Shown: in pieces, positions 53,071 through 62,152 of the stretch
How positions within the stretch are numbered: the stretch's first letter is position 1
Layout of the letters: the number at the start of each line of letters is the position of its first letter
NCBI GenBank assembly: GCA_004551485.1
Contig: SBLD01000003.1
Coordinates: forward strand, 372,001 to 436,000
Length of the DNA stretch: 64,000 bases
Source: Billgrantia azerbaijanica
GTDB lineage: Bacteria > Pseudomonadota > Gammaproteobacteria > Pseudomonadales > Halomonadaceae
Reading direction: 5' to 3'
Program-made: the position numbers and the translations under genes
The notes under the pieces: generated by a model
The model's database searches: none
What the model saw: the letters and a program-made list of their open reading frames with translations, nothing else
Told to the model about the DNA's origin: nothing

Positions 53071-54573
53071 ATGGATATCCTCGCCTTCCTTGCCCAGGGC
53101 TTCGCGGTGGCCCTCGAGCCGCAGAATCTCTTCCTGGCGCTCATCGGCTGCGTCATCGGCACCCTGATCGGGGCGCTGCCCGGGCTGGGGCCGGTCAACG
53201 GCGTGGCGCTGATGATCCCGCTCTCCTTCAACTTCGGCCTGCCCGCCACCGGCGCGCTGATCCTGCTGGTCAGCGTCTACTACGGCTGCATGTACGGCGG
53301 GCGCATCAGCTCCATCGTGCTCAACATTCCCGGCGACGAGCCGGCCATGATGACCACCCTGGACGGCTACCCCATGGCGCTCCAGGGGCGCGGCGGCGAG
53401 GCGCTGGGCGTCTCGGCGGTGGCCTCCTTCGTCGGCGCCGCGGTGGCGACCCTGGGGCTGGCGCTCTTCGCGCCGCTGCTGGTCGACTTCGCCATCCGCT
53501 TCGGCCCGGCGGAGTACTTCGCGCTCTTCGTGCTGGCCTTTGCCACCATCGGCGGGGTGACCGGCGGCAGCCTGGTCAAGAGCTTCATCGCCGCCTTCCT
53601 GGGGCTCTTGCTCGGCAGCGTGGGCATCGATGCGGTCAGCGGGGTGCCGCGCTACACCTTCGGACTCTACGAGCTCTACGACGGCATCGACTTCATCGTC
53701 GCCCTGGTCGGGCTGTTCGCCATCTCCGAGTGCCTGATCTTCCTCGAGGACATCCGCGGCACCAGTCGCCCGACCCTGACCATGGGCTCGGCGCTGCCCG
53801 GGGTGCGCGCCGCCGGGCGCTGCGCGCCGACCATCGCCCGCGGCTCGCTGATCGGCTTCGTGGCCGGGGTGCTGCCCGGGGCCGGGGCGGCGCTGGGCAG
53901 CTTCCTCGCCTACATGCTGGAGAAGCGCTGGGTGGGGCGCAGCGGGCGCTTCGGCGAGGGCGACCCGCGCGGCGTGGCGGCGCCCGAGGCCGGCAACAAC
54001 GCCGCCGCCGGCGGCGCGCTGATCCCCATGCTCTCGCTGGGCATCCCCGGCAGCGGGACCACGGCGATCCTGCTGGCCCTGCTGCTGTCGATGAACATCA
54101 CCCCGGGGCCGCTGCTCTTCGAGCAGCAGCCCGAGATGGTCTGGGGGCTGGTGGCGGCGCTGGTGATCGGCAACGTCGTGCTGCTGGTGCTCAACGTGCC
54201 GCTGGTGAGCCTGTTCGCCAAGGTGCTGCAGGCGCCCGGCTGGTTCCTGATGCCCATGGTGGTGATGGTGGCCTTCGTCGGCGTCTATTCGCTCAACAAC
54301 AGCGCCTTCGATCTGTACATGATGCTCGGCTTCGGGGTGCTGGGCTATGCGCTGCGCAAGCTGGAGATCCCCACGGTGCCGGTGGTGCTGGGTCTGCTGC
54401 TGGGCGGGCAGATGGAGTTCAACCTGCGCCGCGCCATGTCGATCTCCGGCGGCGAGTGGAGCATCCTGTGGAACAGCGGCATCTCGGTGGGCATCTACCT
54501 CTTCGCCGTCACCCTGATCGTCGCCGGGCTGGTCTACGCCTGGCTGGTCAAGGCGCGCCTTCGCCCGGCATAG
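53071..54573 (+). CDS. tctA: Tripartite tricarboxylate transporter large subunit TctA
   Basis: A 500-residue, roughly 12-helix transporter. The family sequence GTLIGALPGLGPVNGVALMIP, the SVYYGCMYGGRISSIVLNIP segment with GDEPAMMTTLDGYPMA, and the second glycine-rich repeat GFVAGVLPGAGAALGSFLAY are all present. It forms the ion-coupled permease with TctB and TctC. It is the last gene of the five-gene operon; no obvious terminator follows. Confidence 0.95.
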   Translation: MDILAFLAQGFAVALEPQNLFLALIGCVIGTLIGALPGLGPVNGVALMIPLSFNFGLPATGALILLVSVYYGCMYGGRISSIVLNIPGDEPAMMTTLDGYPMALQGRGGEALGVSAVASFVGAAVATLGLALFAPLLVDFAIRFGPAEYFALFVLAFATIGGVTGGSLVKSFIAAFLGLLLGSVGIDAVSGVPRYTFGLYELYDGIDFIVALVGLFAISECLIFLEDIRGTSRPTLTMGSALPGVRAAGRCAPTIARGSLIGFVAGVLPGAGAALGSFLAYMLEKRWVGRSGRFGEGDPRGVAAPEAGNNAAAGGALIPMLSLGIPGSGTTAILLALLLSMNITPGPLLFEQQPEMVWGLVAALVIGNVVLLVLNVPLVSLFAKVLQAPGWFLMPMVVMVAFVGVYSLNNSAFDLYMMLGFGVLGYALRKLEIPTVPVVLGLLLGGQMEFNLRRAMSISGGEWSILWNSGISVGIYLFAVTLIVAGLVYAWLVKARLRPA

Positions 54574-54718
54574 GCGAGGTGTCGAACTACACCCACCCAC
54601 CTTGCCCTGCTAGCAAAGGCAGAAATCGGTCACTCCGACCGGCCTATGTAGTGAGCCAGCGGGGCTGGGCGCCGGCGCCGGGGGCTGCCAGAATGGGGTT
54701 CTCAAGGAGAGGACGCCC

Positions 54719-56053
54719 ATGACGCAGATGACCTGGCCACGCCTGCTCGACCCGGCGCGCCTGCACGGCAGCGGGGCCGGCCGCGAGGAGATCGGCCGCA
54801 GCCCCTTCCACAAGGACCACGACCGCATCGTCTTCGCCGGCTCCTTCCGCCGCCTGGGACGCAAGACCCAGGTGCACCCCCTCACCGACAACGACCATAT
54901 CCACACCCGCCTGACCCACTCCCTGGAGGTGGGCTGCGTGGGGCGCTCGCTGGGCATGATTGCCGGCGAGGGGCTGCGCGGCCGCCTGCCCGAGTGGCTC
55001 ACCCCGGCCGACATGGGGGTGATCGTCCAGGCCGCCTGCCTGGGCCACGACATCGGCAACCCGCCCTTCGGGCATGCCGGCGAGTACGCCATCCGCGACT
55101 GGTTCAAGCGCGCTGCGGTCGATGGCAGCGGCCTGCTCGACGGTCTCGCCCCCGCCGAGCGCGACGACCTGCTCACCTACGAGGGCAACGCCCAGGGCTT
55201 TCGCATCGTCACCCAGATCGAGTACAACCAGTTCCGCGGCGGCATGCGCCTCACCGCGGCGACGCTCGGCGCCATGCTCAAGTACCCCTGGACGGTGGAG
55301 TATGGCGGCGCCGCCGGCAAGTTCGGCTGCTACCAGTCGGAGCGGGCACTGCTCGCCGAGGTGGCCGGCCACCTGGGGCTGCTGCCGCGCGGCGAGGGGC
55401 GCTGGTGCCGTCACCCTCTGGCCTGGCTGGTCGAGGCGGCCGACGACATCTGCTACGCGCTGCTCGATCTGGAGGACGGCCTGGAAATGGGCATCCTGCG
55501 CTTCGACGAGGTGGCCGAGGTGCTGGTGCAGATAGCCGGCGATGCCCCGCCGGACTACGCGGTCATGCAGCGCCAGGGCGTCTCCCAGCGCCGGCGCATC
55601 GCCGCCCTGCGCGGCGCGGCCATGGAGCGTGCGGTGAACGACGTCGGCGCGGTCTTCGTCGAGCACGAGCCGGCGCTGCTCGCCGGCACCCTGGAGACCG
55701 ACCTGCTGGAGCTGTGCCACCCCGACCTGGATTGGGGCGTCAAGGCGGCCAAGCAGCTCGCCCGCGAGCGTATCTTCCAGAACGAGCGCAAGGCCAAGCT
55801 AGAGATCGGCGCCTATACGACGCTGGGGATCCTGCTCGAGGCCTTCATCGGTGCGGCCCACGAGCTTCACCACAGCGGCCGCTCGACCTTCAAGCACCAG
55901 CGCGTGCTGGCGTTGATCGGCGAGAACACCCCGCGGCCCTCGTGGAGCCTCTACGACAGCTACCGGCGCATGCTCGACTTCATCGGCGGCATGACCGACC
56001 ACTTCGCCGTGGACCTGGCCCAGGAGATGGGCGGTCGGCTCAGGGGAGACTGA
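54719..56053 (+). CDS. dgt: dGTP triphosphohydrolase (dGTPase), HD domain
   Basis: A 444-residue HD-type metalloenzyme that removes triphosphate from dGTP and related dNTPs, adjusting the nucleotide pool. Metal ligands are visible in HTRLTHSLEVGCVGRSLG and the HD motif CLGHDIGNPPFGHAGE; RSPFHKDHDRIVFAGSFRRL at the N-terminus is also typical. It is in the shorter dGTPase group (E. coli Dgt is about 505 residues). AAGGAGAGGA precedes the start. The RNase T2 gene follows 3 bases later. Confidence 0.93.
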   Translation: MTQMTWPRLLDPARLHGSGAGREEIGRSPFHKDHDRIVFAGSFRRLGRKTQVHPLTDNDHIHTRLTHSLEVGCVGRSLGMIAGEGLRGRLPEWLTPADMGVIVQAACLGHDIGNPPFGHAGEYAIRDWFKRAAVDGSGLLDGLAPAERDDLLTYEGNAQGFRIVTQIEYNQFRGGMRLTAATLGAMLKYPWTVEYGGAAGKFGCYQSERALLAEVAGHLGLLPRGEGRWCRHPLAWLVEAADDICYALLDLEDGLEMGILRFDEVAEVLVQIAGDAPPDYAVMQRQGVSQRRRIAALRGAAMERAVNDVGAVFVEHEPALLAGTLETDLLELCHPDLDWGVKAAKQLARERIFQNERKAKLEIGAYTTLGILLEAFIGAAHELHHSGRSTFKHQRVLALIGENTPRPSWSLYDSYRRMLDFIGGMTDHFAVDLAQEMGGRLRGD

Positions 56054-56056
56054 GCG

Positions 56057-56839
56057 ATGCGCGCCCGGCCGATGCTGCTGCTGCTCGCCATCGCCTGGCT
56101 GCTGGCGCCGCTCGCCGCGGCGCAACCCGCGGCGAGTGCGCTGACGCGCCTCGAGCGCGACGACTTCGACCACTACACCCTGGCGCTGACCTGGCACGCC
56201 GGCTTCTGCACCACGCAGTCGCGCCCGCCGCGCGAGTGCCGCGAGCCGGCGCTGCACGAGGGGGCGTCGCGGGGCTTCGTGCTGCACGGCCTGTGGCCGT
56301 CGCTGCCCGAGCGCTTCGCCGCGCAGGGCGTCGATCGCCGTCGCTGGTGGCGCGAGGGGTGCTTCCTCGAGACGCCGCGCGCCGACGGCGGCTTCTGTCG
56401 CGCCCACCCGCCGTTCGGCTTGCCGGCGCCGCTGGCCGACGCCCTGGACGATGCCATGCCGGGGCGCGCGAGCTGTCTCGACCGCTACCAGTACGCCAAG
56501 CATGCCGCCTGTTTCGCGCTGGCCCCGGCTGATTACTTTGCGGCGTCGTTGGAACTACAGGACGCCGTCAATGACAGCGCCTTCGGCGCCTTCGTGGCGC
56601 TCAACCAGGGCGGTACGGTGGCGCGCAACGACCTGATCGGCGCCTTCGAGGCGGCCTTCGGCCAGGGCACCGGGCGTGCCCTGCGCCTGCACTGCGGCGG
56701 GCGCGGCAACCGCGTGCTCACCGAGGTGCGCATCGCCATCGCCGCCGACCGCCTCGACGACTTCCCCGCTGCGGAGAGCCTGGTACGCCAGGCGCGGGGG
56801 CGCTGCGCGACGCGGGTGCGCATCGCCGTCCTGGATTAG
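56057..56839 (+). CDS. Ribonuclease T2 family protein, exported
   Basis: A 260-residue protein with a signal peptide (cleavage near AAAQPAAS) and the T2 scaffold. The first catalytic block reads GFVLHGLWPSLPE with the catalytic His. The second block reads SCLDRYQYAKHAACF, which keeps KH but has Gln where the family normally has the catalytic Glu, and Tyr where a His or Trp is usual. If the alignment is right the activity may be weakened or altered. It is co-directional with the dGTPase gene and nearly overlaps it. Confidence 0.83.
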   Translation: MRARPMLLLLAIAWLLAPLAAAQPAASALTRLERDDFDHYTLALTWHAGFCTTQSRPPRECREPALHEGASRGFVLHGLWPSLPERFAAQGVDRRRWWREGCFLETPRADGGFCRAHPPFGLPAPLADALDDAMPGRASCLDRYQYAKHAACFALAPADYFAASLELQDAVNDSAFGAFVALNQGGTVARNDLIGAFEAAFGQGTGRALRLHCGGRGNRVLTEVRIAIAADRLDDFPAAESLVRQARGRCATRVRIAVLD

Positions 56840-56842
56840 GCT

Positions 56843-57748
56843 TCAGGCCTCGGAGGGTGAGCCGGCGGCCGGCAACTCGGCACGCTCGTGCAGCGCGGCG
56901 ATCACCCGGTCGTGCAACTCGCCCTCCAGCGCGCCCAGCCGGCGCGCCTCGAGCTGGCGGGAGAGCGTCTCGCCGCTGACCACCATCACGCCTTTCGGGG
57001 TGCCCTCGCAGAGGATGTCCCAGCCGGGCAGCGCCAGCACGCCGAGCACCGGGACCGGGGCGCCGCAGCGCTGCTGCAGCCAGCGCGCCAGCCAGCAGCT
57101 GGCGCGGCGCGTCTTCTGCAGCGGGCGGCGCTCGCTCCAGCCGGGGAAGCGCAGCCGCTCGTGTTCGACGCTCACCACGTTGACCTCGCGGCCATCCGGG
57201 GTGAAGGGGCGGGCGCGGCCGCGGGTCTCGACGACGAAGACGCCGTGCGGGGTCACCGTCACGTGATCGATGATGTCGGTGTCGGTGGGCACGTCGTGGA
57301 AGACGTAGTAGGGGTGGGCCTCCGGCTTCACCAGGTGCTCGAGCTCCTGGCCCACCGCCAGCTTGCTGGCCAGCCCCAGCTTGATGCGGCGGATCTGCTG
57401 GAAGTCGCGGATCAGGCGCAGGCAGAAGACCAGCACCAGCAGGGTGCTGAGCGCGCCGTAGAGCGCCCACTCGAGCCAGTTCTGCTGGCTGGCGAAGAGC
57501 ATGCGCCCCATGCCGTAGACCAGCGGCGCCAAGGTGACGATGGGCCCCAGGGCCCCGTTGAGGAACAGGCTGGCGAAGGCGCGGTCGAGGCGATCACGCT
57601 GGGCCTGGCCGGGCTCGCGCAGCGGGCAGGCATCGAAGGGCGAGCGTACCCGCGCATCGTGCAGGTTGCGCAGGGCGATCACGATCACGGCTGTTGCCCC
57701 CAGGGGAAACAGGAAGATCAGCGGAAGGAGGTATTCCAGCCAAGCCAT
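56843..57748 (-). CDS. NERD domain-containing membrane protein
   Basis: A 301-residue protein with two to four N-terminal membrane segments (about residues 3-26 and 75-115) and a cytosolic NERD (nuclease-related) domain. The domain contains HPYYVFHDVPTDTDIIDHVT followed by VTPHGVFVVETRGRARPF, the segment that normally carries the nuclease-fold Asp and Glu-x-Lys; here it reads E-T-R. The start at 57748 is the first ATG giving the membrane anchor. It is convergent with the RNase T2 gene, 3 bases apart. Confidence 0.85.
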   Translation of the reverse strand: MAWLEYLLPLIFLFPLGATAVIVIALRNLHDARVRSPFDACPLREPGQAQRDRLDRAFASLFLNGALGPIVTLAPLVYGMGRMLFASQQNWLEWALYGALSTLLVLVFCLRLIRDFQQIRRIKLGLASKLAVGQELEHLVKPEAHPYYVFHDVPTDTDIIDHVTVTPHGVFVVETRGRARPFTPDGREVNVVSVEHERLRFPGWSERRPLQKTRRASCWLARWLQQRCGAPVPVLGVLALPGWDILCEGTPKGVMVVSGETLSRQLEARRLGALEGELHDRVIAALHERAELPAAGSPSEA

Positions 57749-57858
57749 CGGGAGTCCTTGCCTGAGGGGCTCGCATGAGCGCACATTCTAGACAACCTCG
57801 GTCCATCGGGGCCATGGTCGAGGGGTGATAACGGCGGGTGGCCACCGGGAGACGACGC

Positions 57859-58752
57859 ATGGAGCAGTCCATACCCCCTGTTTCGACCATATCTTCGACC
57901 ACGTCCCGGGCTGCGGCAGGGCAGACGCTGGCGGCCTTCGTCGCGCGCCACCCGCGGCTGGCGGTGCTCACCGGCGCCGGGGTCAGCACCGACAGTGGCA
58001 TTCCCGACTACCGCGACCGCGGCGGCGCCTGGAAGCGGCCGCCGCCCATGGAGCACCAGGTGTTCATGGCCAGCCACGCCGCCCGGCAGCGCTACTGGGC
58101 GCGCGCCCTGCTCGGTTTCCGCACCCTGCAGGCGGCGCGCCCCAACGCGGCGCATCGTGCCATCGCGCGCCTCGAGGCGCTCGGTCACGTGGTAGGGGTG
58201 ATCACCCAGAACGTCGACGGGCTGCACCAGCGCGCCGGCTCGCGGCGGGTGATCGACCTGCACGGGCGCGCCGACGTGGTGCGCTGCATGGGCTGCGGCG
58301 CGCAACGCATGCGCCATGCCCTGCACGACGAGCTGGCGCGGCGCAACCCGGCCTGGCTCGAGGCGCGCGCCGCGGCGGGCCCCGACGGCGATGCCGACCT
58401 GGAGTGTGACTTTTCGGGCTTCGAGGTGCCGAGCTGTACGCGCTGCGGCGACGGCATCTGGAAGCCCGACGTGGTGTTCTTCGGCGACAGCGTGCCCCGC
58501 GCGCGGGTCGCGGCCGCCATGGCGTGTCTGGCGGAGGCCGATGCCCTGCTGGTGGTGGGCTCCTCGCTGATGGTCTATTCCGGGTTCCGCTTCGCCCGCG
58601 AGGCCGCGCGCCGGGGCCTCCCCATCGCCTGCGTGAACCTGGGGCGCACCCGCGCCGATGCGCTCTATACCGTGAAGGTAGAGGCGCCCGCCGGCGAGGC
58701 CCTGGCGGCGCTGGGCGAGGTATGCGGAGGCTTCAGCCACCCGCCAGCTTGA
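57859..58752 (+). CDS. NAD-dependent protein deacetylase, Sir2 family
   Basis: A 297-residue sirtuin. NAD-binding TGAGVSTDSGIPDYRDRGG, TQNVDGLHQRAG, the catalytic His in VIDLHGRADVV, and zinc pairs CMGCG and CTRCGDGIWKPDVVFFGD are all present. These features place it with class II (SIRT4-like) sirtuins, which remove acyl groups from lysines. ATG at 57859 is preferred over GTG at 57838. Its 3' end overlaps the converging yciH gene by 20 bases. Confidence 0.94.
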   Translation: MEQSIPPVSTISSTTSRAAAGQTLAAFVARHPRLAVLTGAGVSTDSGIPDYRDRGGAWKRPPPMEHQVFMASHAARQRYWARALLGFRTLQAARPNAAHRAIARLEALGHVVGVITQNVDGLHQRAGSRRVIDLHGRADVVRCMGCGAQRMRHALHDELARRNPAWLEARAAAGPDGDADLECDFSGFEVPSCTRCGDGIWKPDVVFFGDSVPRARVAAAMACLAEADALLVVGSSLMVYSGFRFAREAARRGLPIACVNLGRTRADALYTVKVEAPAGEALAALGEVCGGFSHPPA

Positions 58753-59107
58753 CCCGGTAACCGCGCCGCTCGAGCTCGGCCTTGAGCGCCTCGCGGTGAT
58801 CGCCCTGGATCTCGATGACGCCCGCTTTCACCGCACCGCCGGTGCCGCAGCGCTGCTTGAGCGCCTTGGCCAGCGCCTTGAGTTCCTTCTCGGGCAGCGG
58901 CACCCCGCTGATCGTGGTCACCCCCTTGCCCTTGCGGCCGCTGGTCTCGCGGCGGATGCGCACGATGCCGTCGAGCGCGGCGAGGCGCGCCTCCTCGGCC
59001 TGTTCGGCGCAGCGGCACTCGGTGATCGGTTGGCGGCAGCCGGGGCAGGTCTCGCCGTGTTCGGTGGAGTAGACCAGGCCGCGCAGTTGGTCCTGGAGTG
59101 AGGCCAT
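58733..59107 (-). CDS. yciH: SUI1/eIF1-like translation factor YciH
   Basis: A 124-residue protein with an N-terminal CPGC/CRC zinc-like motif (ETCPGCRQPITECRC) and the SUI1 core VRIRRETSGRKGKGVTTISG, KALAKALKQRCGTGGAVK and the C-terminal VIEIQGDHREALKAELERRG. Bacterial YciH acts as an eIF1-like modulator of translation initiation. The start at 59107 follows AGGAGTTCGAC. It ends inside the 3' end of the sirtuin gene on the opposite strand. Confidence 0.93.
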   Translation of the reverse strand: MASLQDQLRGLVYSTEHGETCPGCRQPITECRCAEQAEEARLAALDGIVRIRRETSGRKGKGVTTISGVPLPEKELKALAKALKQRCGTGGAVKAGVIEIQGDHREALKAELERRGYRVKLAGG

Positions 59108-59189
59108 GTCGAACTCCTGTCGTAACTACCCCCTGAGTCATGGGAGGGGAATGATACCGCTCGGCGGCGCCCGCTGCATGGCGGTGGGG

Positions 59190-59888
59190 TCAGCGGCTGT
59201 GCGCCACCTGGCGCTCCTCCAGCACGTGCAGGCGCTCCAGCTGGCCGATCACCGTGGGCAACTGGTGCATGCTGGTGATCGTCAGGGCACCTTCCGGCGT
59301 CTCCTCGGCGTCGGGAAAGCGGTTGAGGTGGATCACCGTCATGCCGGCGGCCAGGGCGGCGTGTACGCCCACCAGGCCGTCGTCGATGGCCACGCACGCC
59401 TCGGGCGGATAGCCCATCCGGCGGGCGGCATGCAGGTAGAGCCCCGGGTCGGGCTTCCAGCACTGGGCGCTGTAGCCGCTGAACAGGTTGTCGCCGAAAT
59501 GCTCGGCCAGGCCCACCGTAGCCAGTGACGTGCGGATCTTGTTCTCCGGGCCGTTGGAGACCAGCCCGCGGGGGTAGTCGGCCAGCCGGGCCAGGGCCTC
59601 GAGGGCGCCCTCGATGGGCGTGAGCTCGAGGGCCAGGCGGCGGTTGAGGTTGGCGCGCATGGTGGCTTCGGTGTCGGCCAGCCGCTGCGGGTCGACGGGG
59701 CCGTGGCGGTCCTCGAGGACGGCGACGATGTTGCGGAAGCGAGCGCCGCGGAATTCGCCGGCGTAGTCGCTGGCATCGAAGGGGAGACCGAGCCGGGTGA
59801 GGCTCACGGCCATCTCGGCCGCCAGCAGCGGCTCGCTGTCGACCAGGGTCCCGTCACAGTCAAAGAGCAGGCACAAAGGGCGCATCAT
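59190..59888 (-). CDS. HAD superfamily phosphatase
   Basis: A 232-residue haloacid-dehalogenase-type phosphatase. The nucleophile motif FDCDGTLVDSEP, motif II SNGPENK, motif III KPDPGLYLHAARRMGYPPE and motif IV VAIDDGLVGVHAAL are clear. A helical cap lies between motifs I and II (beta-phosphoglucomutase-like, YieH-like). The substrate is unknown, probably a sugar or nucleotide monophosphate. The double ATG at 59883-59888 is the most likely start. Confidence 0.88.
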   Translation of the reverse strand: MMRPLCLLFDCDGTLVDSEPLLAAEMAVSLTRLGLPFDASDYAGEFRGARFRNIVAVLEDRHGPVDPQRLADTEATMRANLNRRLALELTPIEGALEALARLADYPRGLVSNGPENKIRTSLATVGLAEHFGDNLFSGYSAQCWKPDPGLYLHAARRMGYPPEACVAIDDGLVGVHAALAAGMTVIHLNRFPDAEETPEGALTITSMHQLPTVIGQLERLHVLEERQVAHSR

Positions 59889-60191
59889 CGCCAAACATCC
59901 CTCGTGATTCAGGGCGTTGCCCAACAACCCTACCAGATTGGCGTCTGCCACGGCAGGCGGCGTGGGTCGCCATCACTTTTCGAACGCCGTTTCCGAACAG
60001 TATTGCCGGACTCGCGTCATTGCGCAAGGGGATGGCGGCCTCGACTCGCCAGTAGCGCGTGGTTGCACAATGCCTGCACGGTTGCGACCAACGTCTAAGA
60101 GCATCCGGCTTTCACCGTTTTCGCCATACTACCATACTAGTCATGTCAGTTAGCCGGCGCCAGCCGGCGGTAGCGATACGGGAGCCGCGTC
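59889..60191. promoter_or_regulatory. Intergenic region before the gntR operon
   Basis: No gene is seen in these roughly 300 bases. A tandem CCATACTA repeat (60124-60131 and 60132-60139) lies in an AT-rich patch about 55 bases before the regulator start and is a candidate promoter or GntR operator. The identity is a guess. Confidence 0.35.
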
Positions 60192-60932
60192 ATGAACACC
60201 ACCCTGCAGAGCCTCTGGCTGGAGGCCGACAGTCACACCTCCGTGCGGCAACGGCTGTACCAGGTGCTGCGCCAGTCGATCATCCGCATGGTGCTGGCGC
60301 CGGGGCAGGCGCTCTCCGAGAAGGAGATCGCCGACACCTTCTCGGTGAGCCGCCAGCCGGTGCGCGAAGCGTTCATCCGCCTCTCGGAGGCGGGACTGGT
60401 GGAGGTGCGCCCGCAGCGCGGCACCTACGTGGTCAAGATCTCCCAGCAGGCGGTGCTCGAGGCGCGCTTCGTGCGCGAGGCGGTGGAGGTGGCCGTGGCC
60501 CGGGCGGCGGCGGAGCAGGGGCTGGCGCCGCGCGTCATCGACGAGCTCGACGACCTGATCGCGCGCCAGCGGCGCTGCATCGCGCCCCATGACTACGACC
60601 GCTTCTACCAGCTCGACGAGGCGTTTCACCGCACCCTGTCGCTGGGCCTCGGCCAGCAGGCGGCGTGGAAGGTGGTCGAGGAGGTCAAGGCGCAGTTCGA
60701 CCGGGTGCGCTACCTGAGCATTCCTGATGCCACGCCCATCGAGCGGCTGATCGAGCAGCACGACGCCATCGTCCGGGCGATCGAGCAGCGCGACCCGCCG
60801 GCAGCGGAGCAGGCCATGCGCGTCCACCACCGCGAGATCTTCCAGTCGCTGCCCGACCTGGTGCGGCGCTTCCCCGAGATGTTCGAGGCGTCGCCGGCCA
60901 TCACCGCCGCCGGAGAGGAGGCTGCCTCATGA
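60192..60932 (+). CDS. GntR family regulator with FCD domain
   Basis: A 246-residue regulator with an N-terminal winged helix ([51 protein letters not shown]) and a helical FCD ligand domain. The FCD metal site can be read as Asp in [16 protein letters not shown] plus later His residues. Such proteins repress sugar-acid genes until the sugar acid binds. Its stop overlaps the start of the dehydratase gene (ATGA), so it is co-transcribed with its likely targets. Confidence 0.92.
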   Translation: MNTTLQSLWLEADSHTSVRQRLYQVLRQSIIRMVLAPGQALSEKEIADTFSVSRQPVREAFIRLSEAGLVEVRPQRGTYVVKISQQAVLEARFVREAVEVAVARAAAEQGLAPRVIDELDDLIARQRRCIAPHDYDRFYQLDEAFHRTLSLGLGQQAAWKVVEEVKAQFDRVRYLSIPDATPIERLIEQHDAIVRAIEQRDPPAAEQAMRVHHREIFQSLPDLVRRFPEMFEASPAITAAGEEAAS

Positions 60933-62140
60933 GGATCGAGCAGGCCTACACCATCGTCACCGCGCCGGGGCGCAACTTCGTCACCCTCAAGATCGTCACC
61001 GAGTCAGGCACCTACGGCATCGGCGACGCCACCCTCAACGGCCGCGAGCTGGCCGTGGTGGCCTACCTCGAGGAGCACGTGATTCCGGCGCTGATCGGGC
61101 GCGATGCCAGCCGCATCGAAGACATCTGGCACTACCTCTACCGCGGCGCCTACTGGCGGCGCGGGCCGGTGACCATGGCGGCGATCTCGGCGGTGGACCT
61201 GGCGCTGTGGGACATCAAGGCCAAGGCGGCGGGCATGCCGCTCTATCAGCTGCTGGGCGGCAAGAGCCGCGAGCGGGTGATGACCTACGCCCACTGCACC
61301 GGGCGCGACATCGACGCCTGTCTCGCGGAAGTCGATGCGCACGTCAAACTCGGCTACCGCGCGGTGCGCGTGCAGGCCGGAGTGCCGGGCATTCCCACTA
61401 TCTACGGTGTGGCCAAGCGCGAGGGCGAGCGCTACGAGCCGGCCGACTCGGCGATTCCCGCCGAGCACGTGTGGAGCAGCGAGAAGTACCTCAACCACGT
61501 GCCCAAGCTGTTCGCCGCGGTGCGCGAGCGCTTCGGCGACGAGCTCCACGTGCTGCACGACGTGCACCACCGGCTCACCCCCATCGAGGCGGCGCGCCTC
61601 GGCAAGGCGGTGGAGCCCTACCACCTGTTCTGGCTGGAGGACTGCGTGCCGGCCGAGAACCAGGAGAGCTTCCGCCTGATCCGCCAGCACACCACCACGC
61701 CGCTGGCGGTGGGCGAGGTGTTCAACTCGATCCACGACTACCGCGAGCTGATCGAGAACCAGTGGATCGACTACATCCGCACGCCGCTCAGCCACGGCGG
61801 CGGCATCACTCACCTGCGGCGCATCGCCGATTTCGCCGCGCTCTACCACGTTCGCACCGGCTTCCACGGCCCCACCGACCTGTCGCCGGTTTGCCTGGGC
61901 GCGGCGATCCACTTCGACACCTGGGTGCCCAACTTCGGCATCCAGGAGCACATGCCGCACGAAGCCATCACCGAGGCGGTCTTCCCCCACGACTACCGCT
62001 TTGCCGACGGGCACTTCCAGGTCGGCGAGGCGCCGGGCCACGGCGTCGACATCGACGAGGCACTGGCCAAGCGGTACCCCTACGAGCGCGCCAGCCTGCC
62101 GGTCAACCGGCTCGAGGACGGCACGCTCTGGCACTGGTAA
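60929..62140 (+). CDS. manD: D-mannonate dehydratase-type enolase-superfamily enzyme (RspA/ManD)
   Basis: A 403-residue member of the enolase superfamily, close to RspA/ManD, which turns D-mannonate (or D-gluconate in low-efficiency members) into 2-keto-3-deoxygluconate. N-terminal [20 protein letters not shown], the active-site loop TYAHCTGRD, metal-ligand region [23 protein letters not shown] and VGEVFNSI, and [15 protein letters not shown] all fit. The length matches the family. The following dehydrogenase and TRAP receptor complete a sugar-acid pathway. Confidence 0.9.
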   Translation: MRIEQAYTIVTAPGRNFVTLKIVTESGTYGIGDATLNGRELAVVAYLEEHVIPALIGRDASRIEDIWHYLYRGAYWRRGPVTMAAISAVDLALWDIKAKAAGMPLYQLLGGKSRERVMTYAHCTGRDIDACLAEVDAHVKLGYRAVRVQAGVPGIPTIYGVAKREGERYEPADSAIPAEHVWSSEKYLNHVPKLFAAVRERFGDELHVLHDVHHRLTPIEAARLGKAVEPYHLFWLEDCVPAENQESFRLIRQHTTTPLAVGEVFNSIHDYRELIENQWIDYIRTPLSHGGGITHLRRIADFAALYHVRTGFHGPTDLSPVCLGAAIHFDTWVPNFGIQEHMPHEAITEAVFPHDYRFADGHFQVGEAPGHGVDIDEALAKRYPYERASLPVNRLEDGTLWHW

Positions 62141-62152
62141 CGAGGTGACTCC

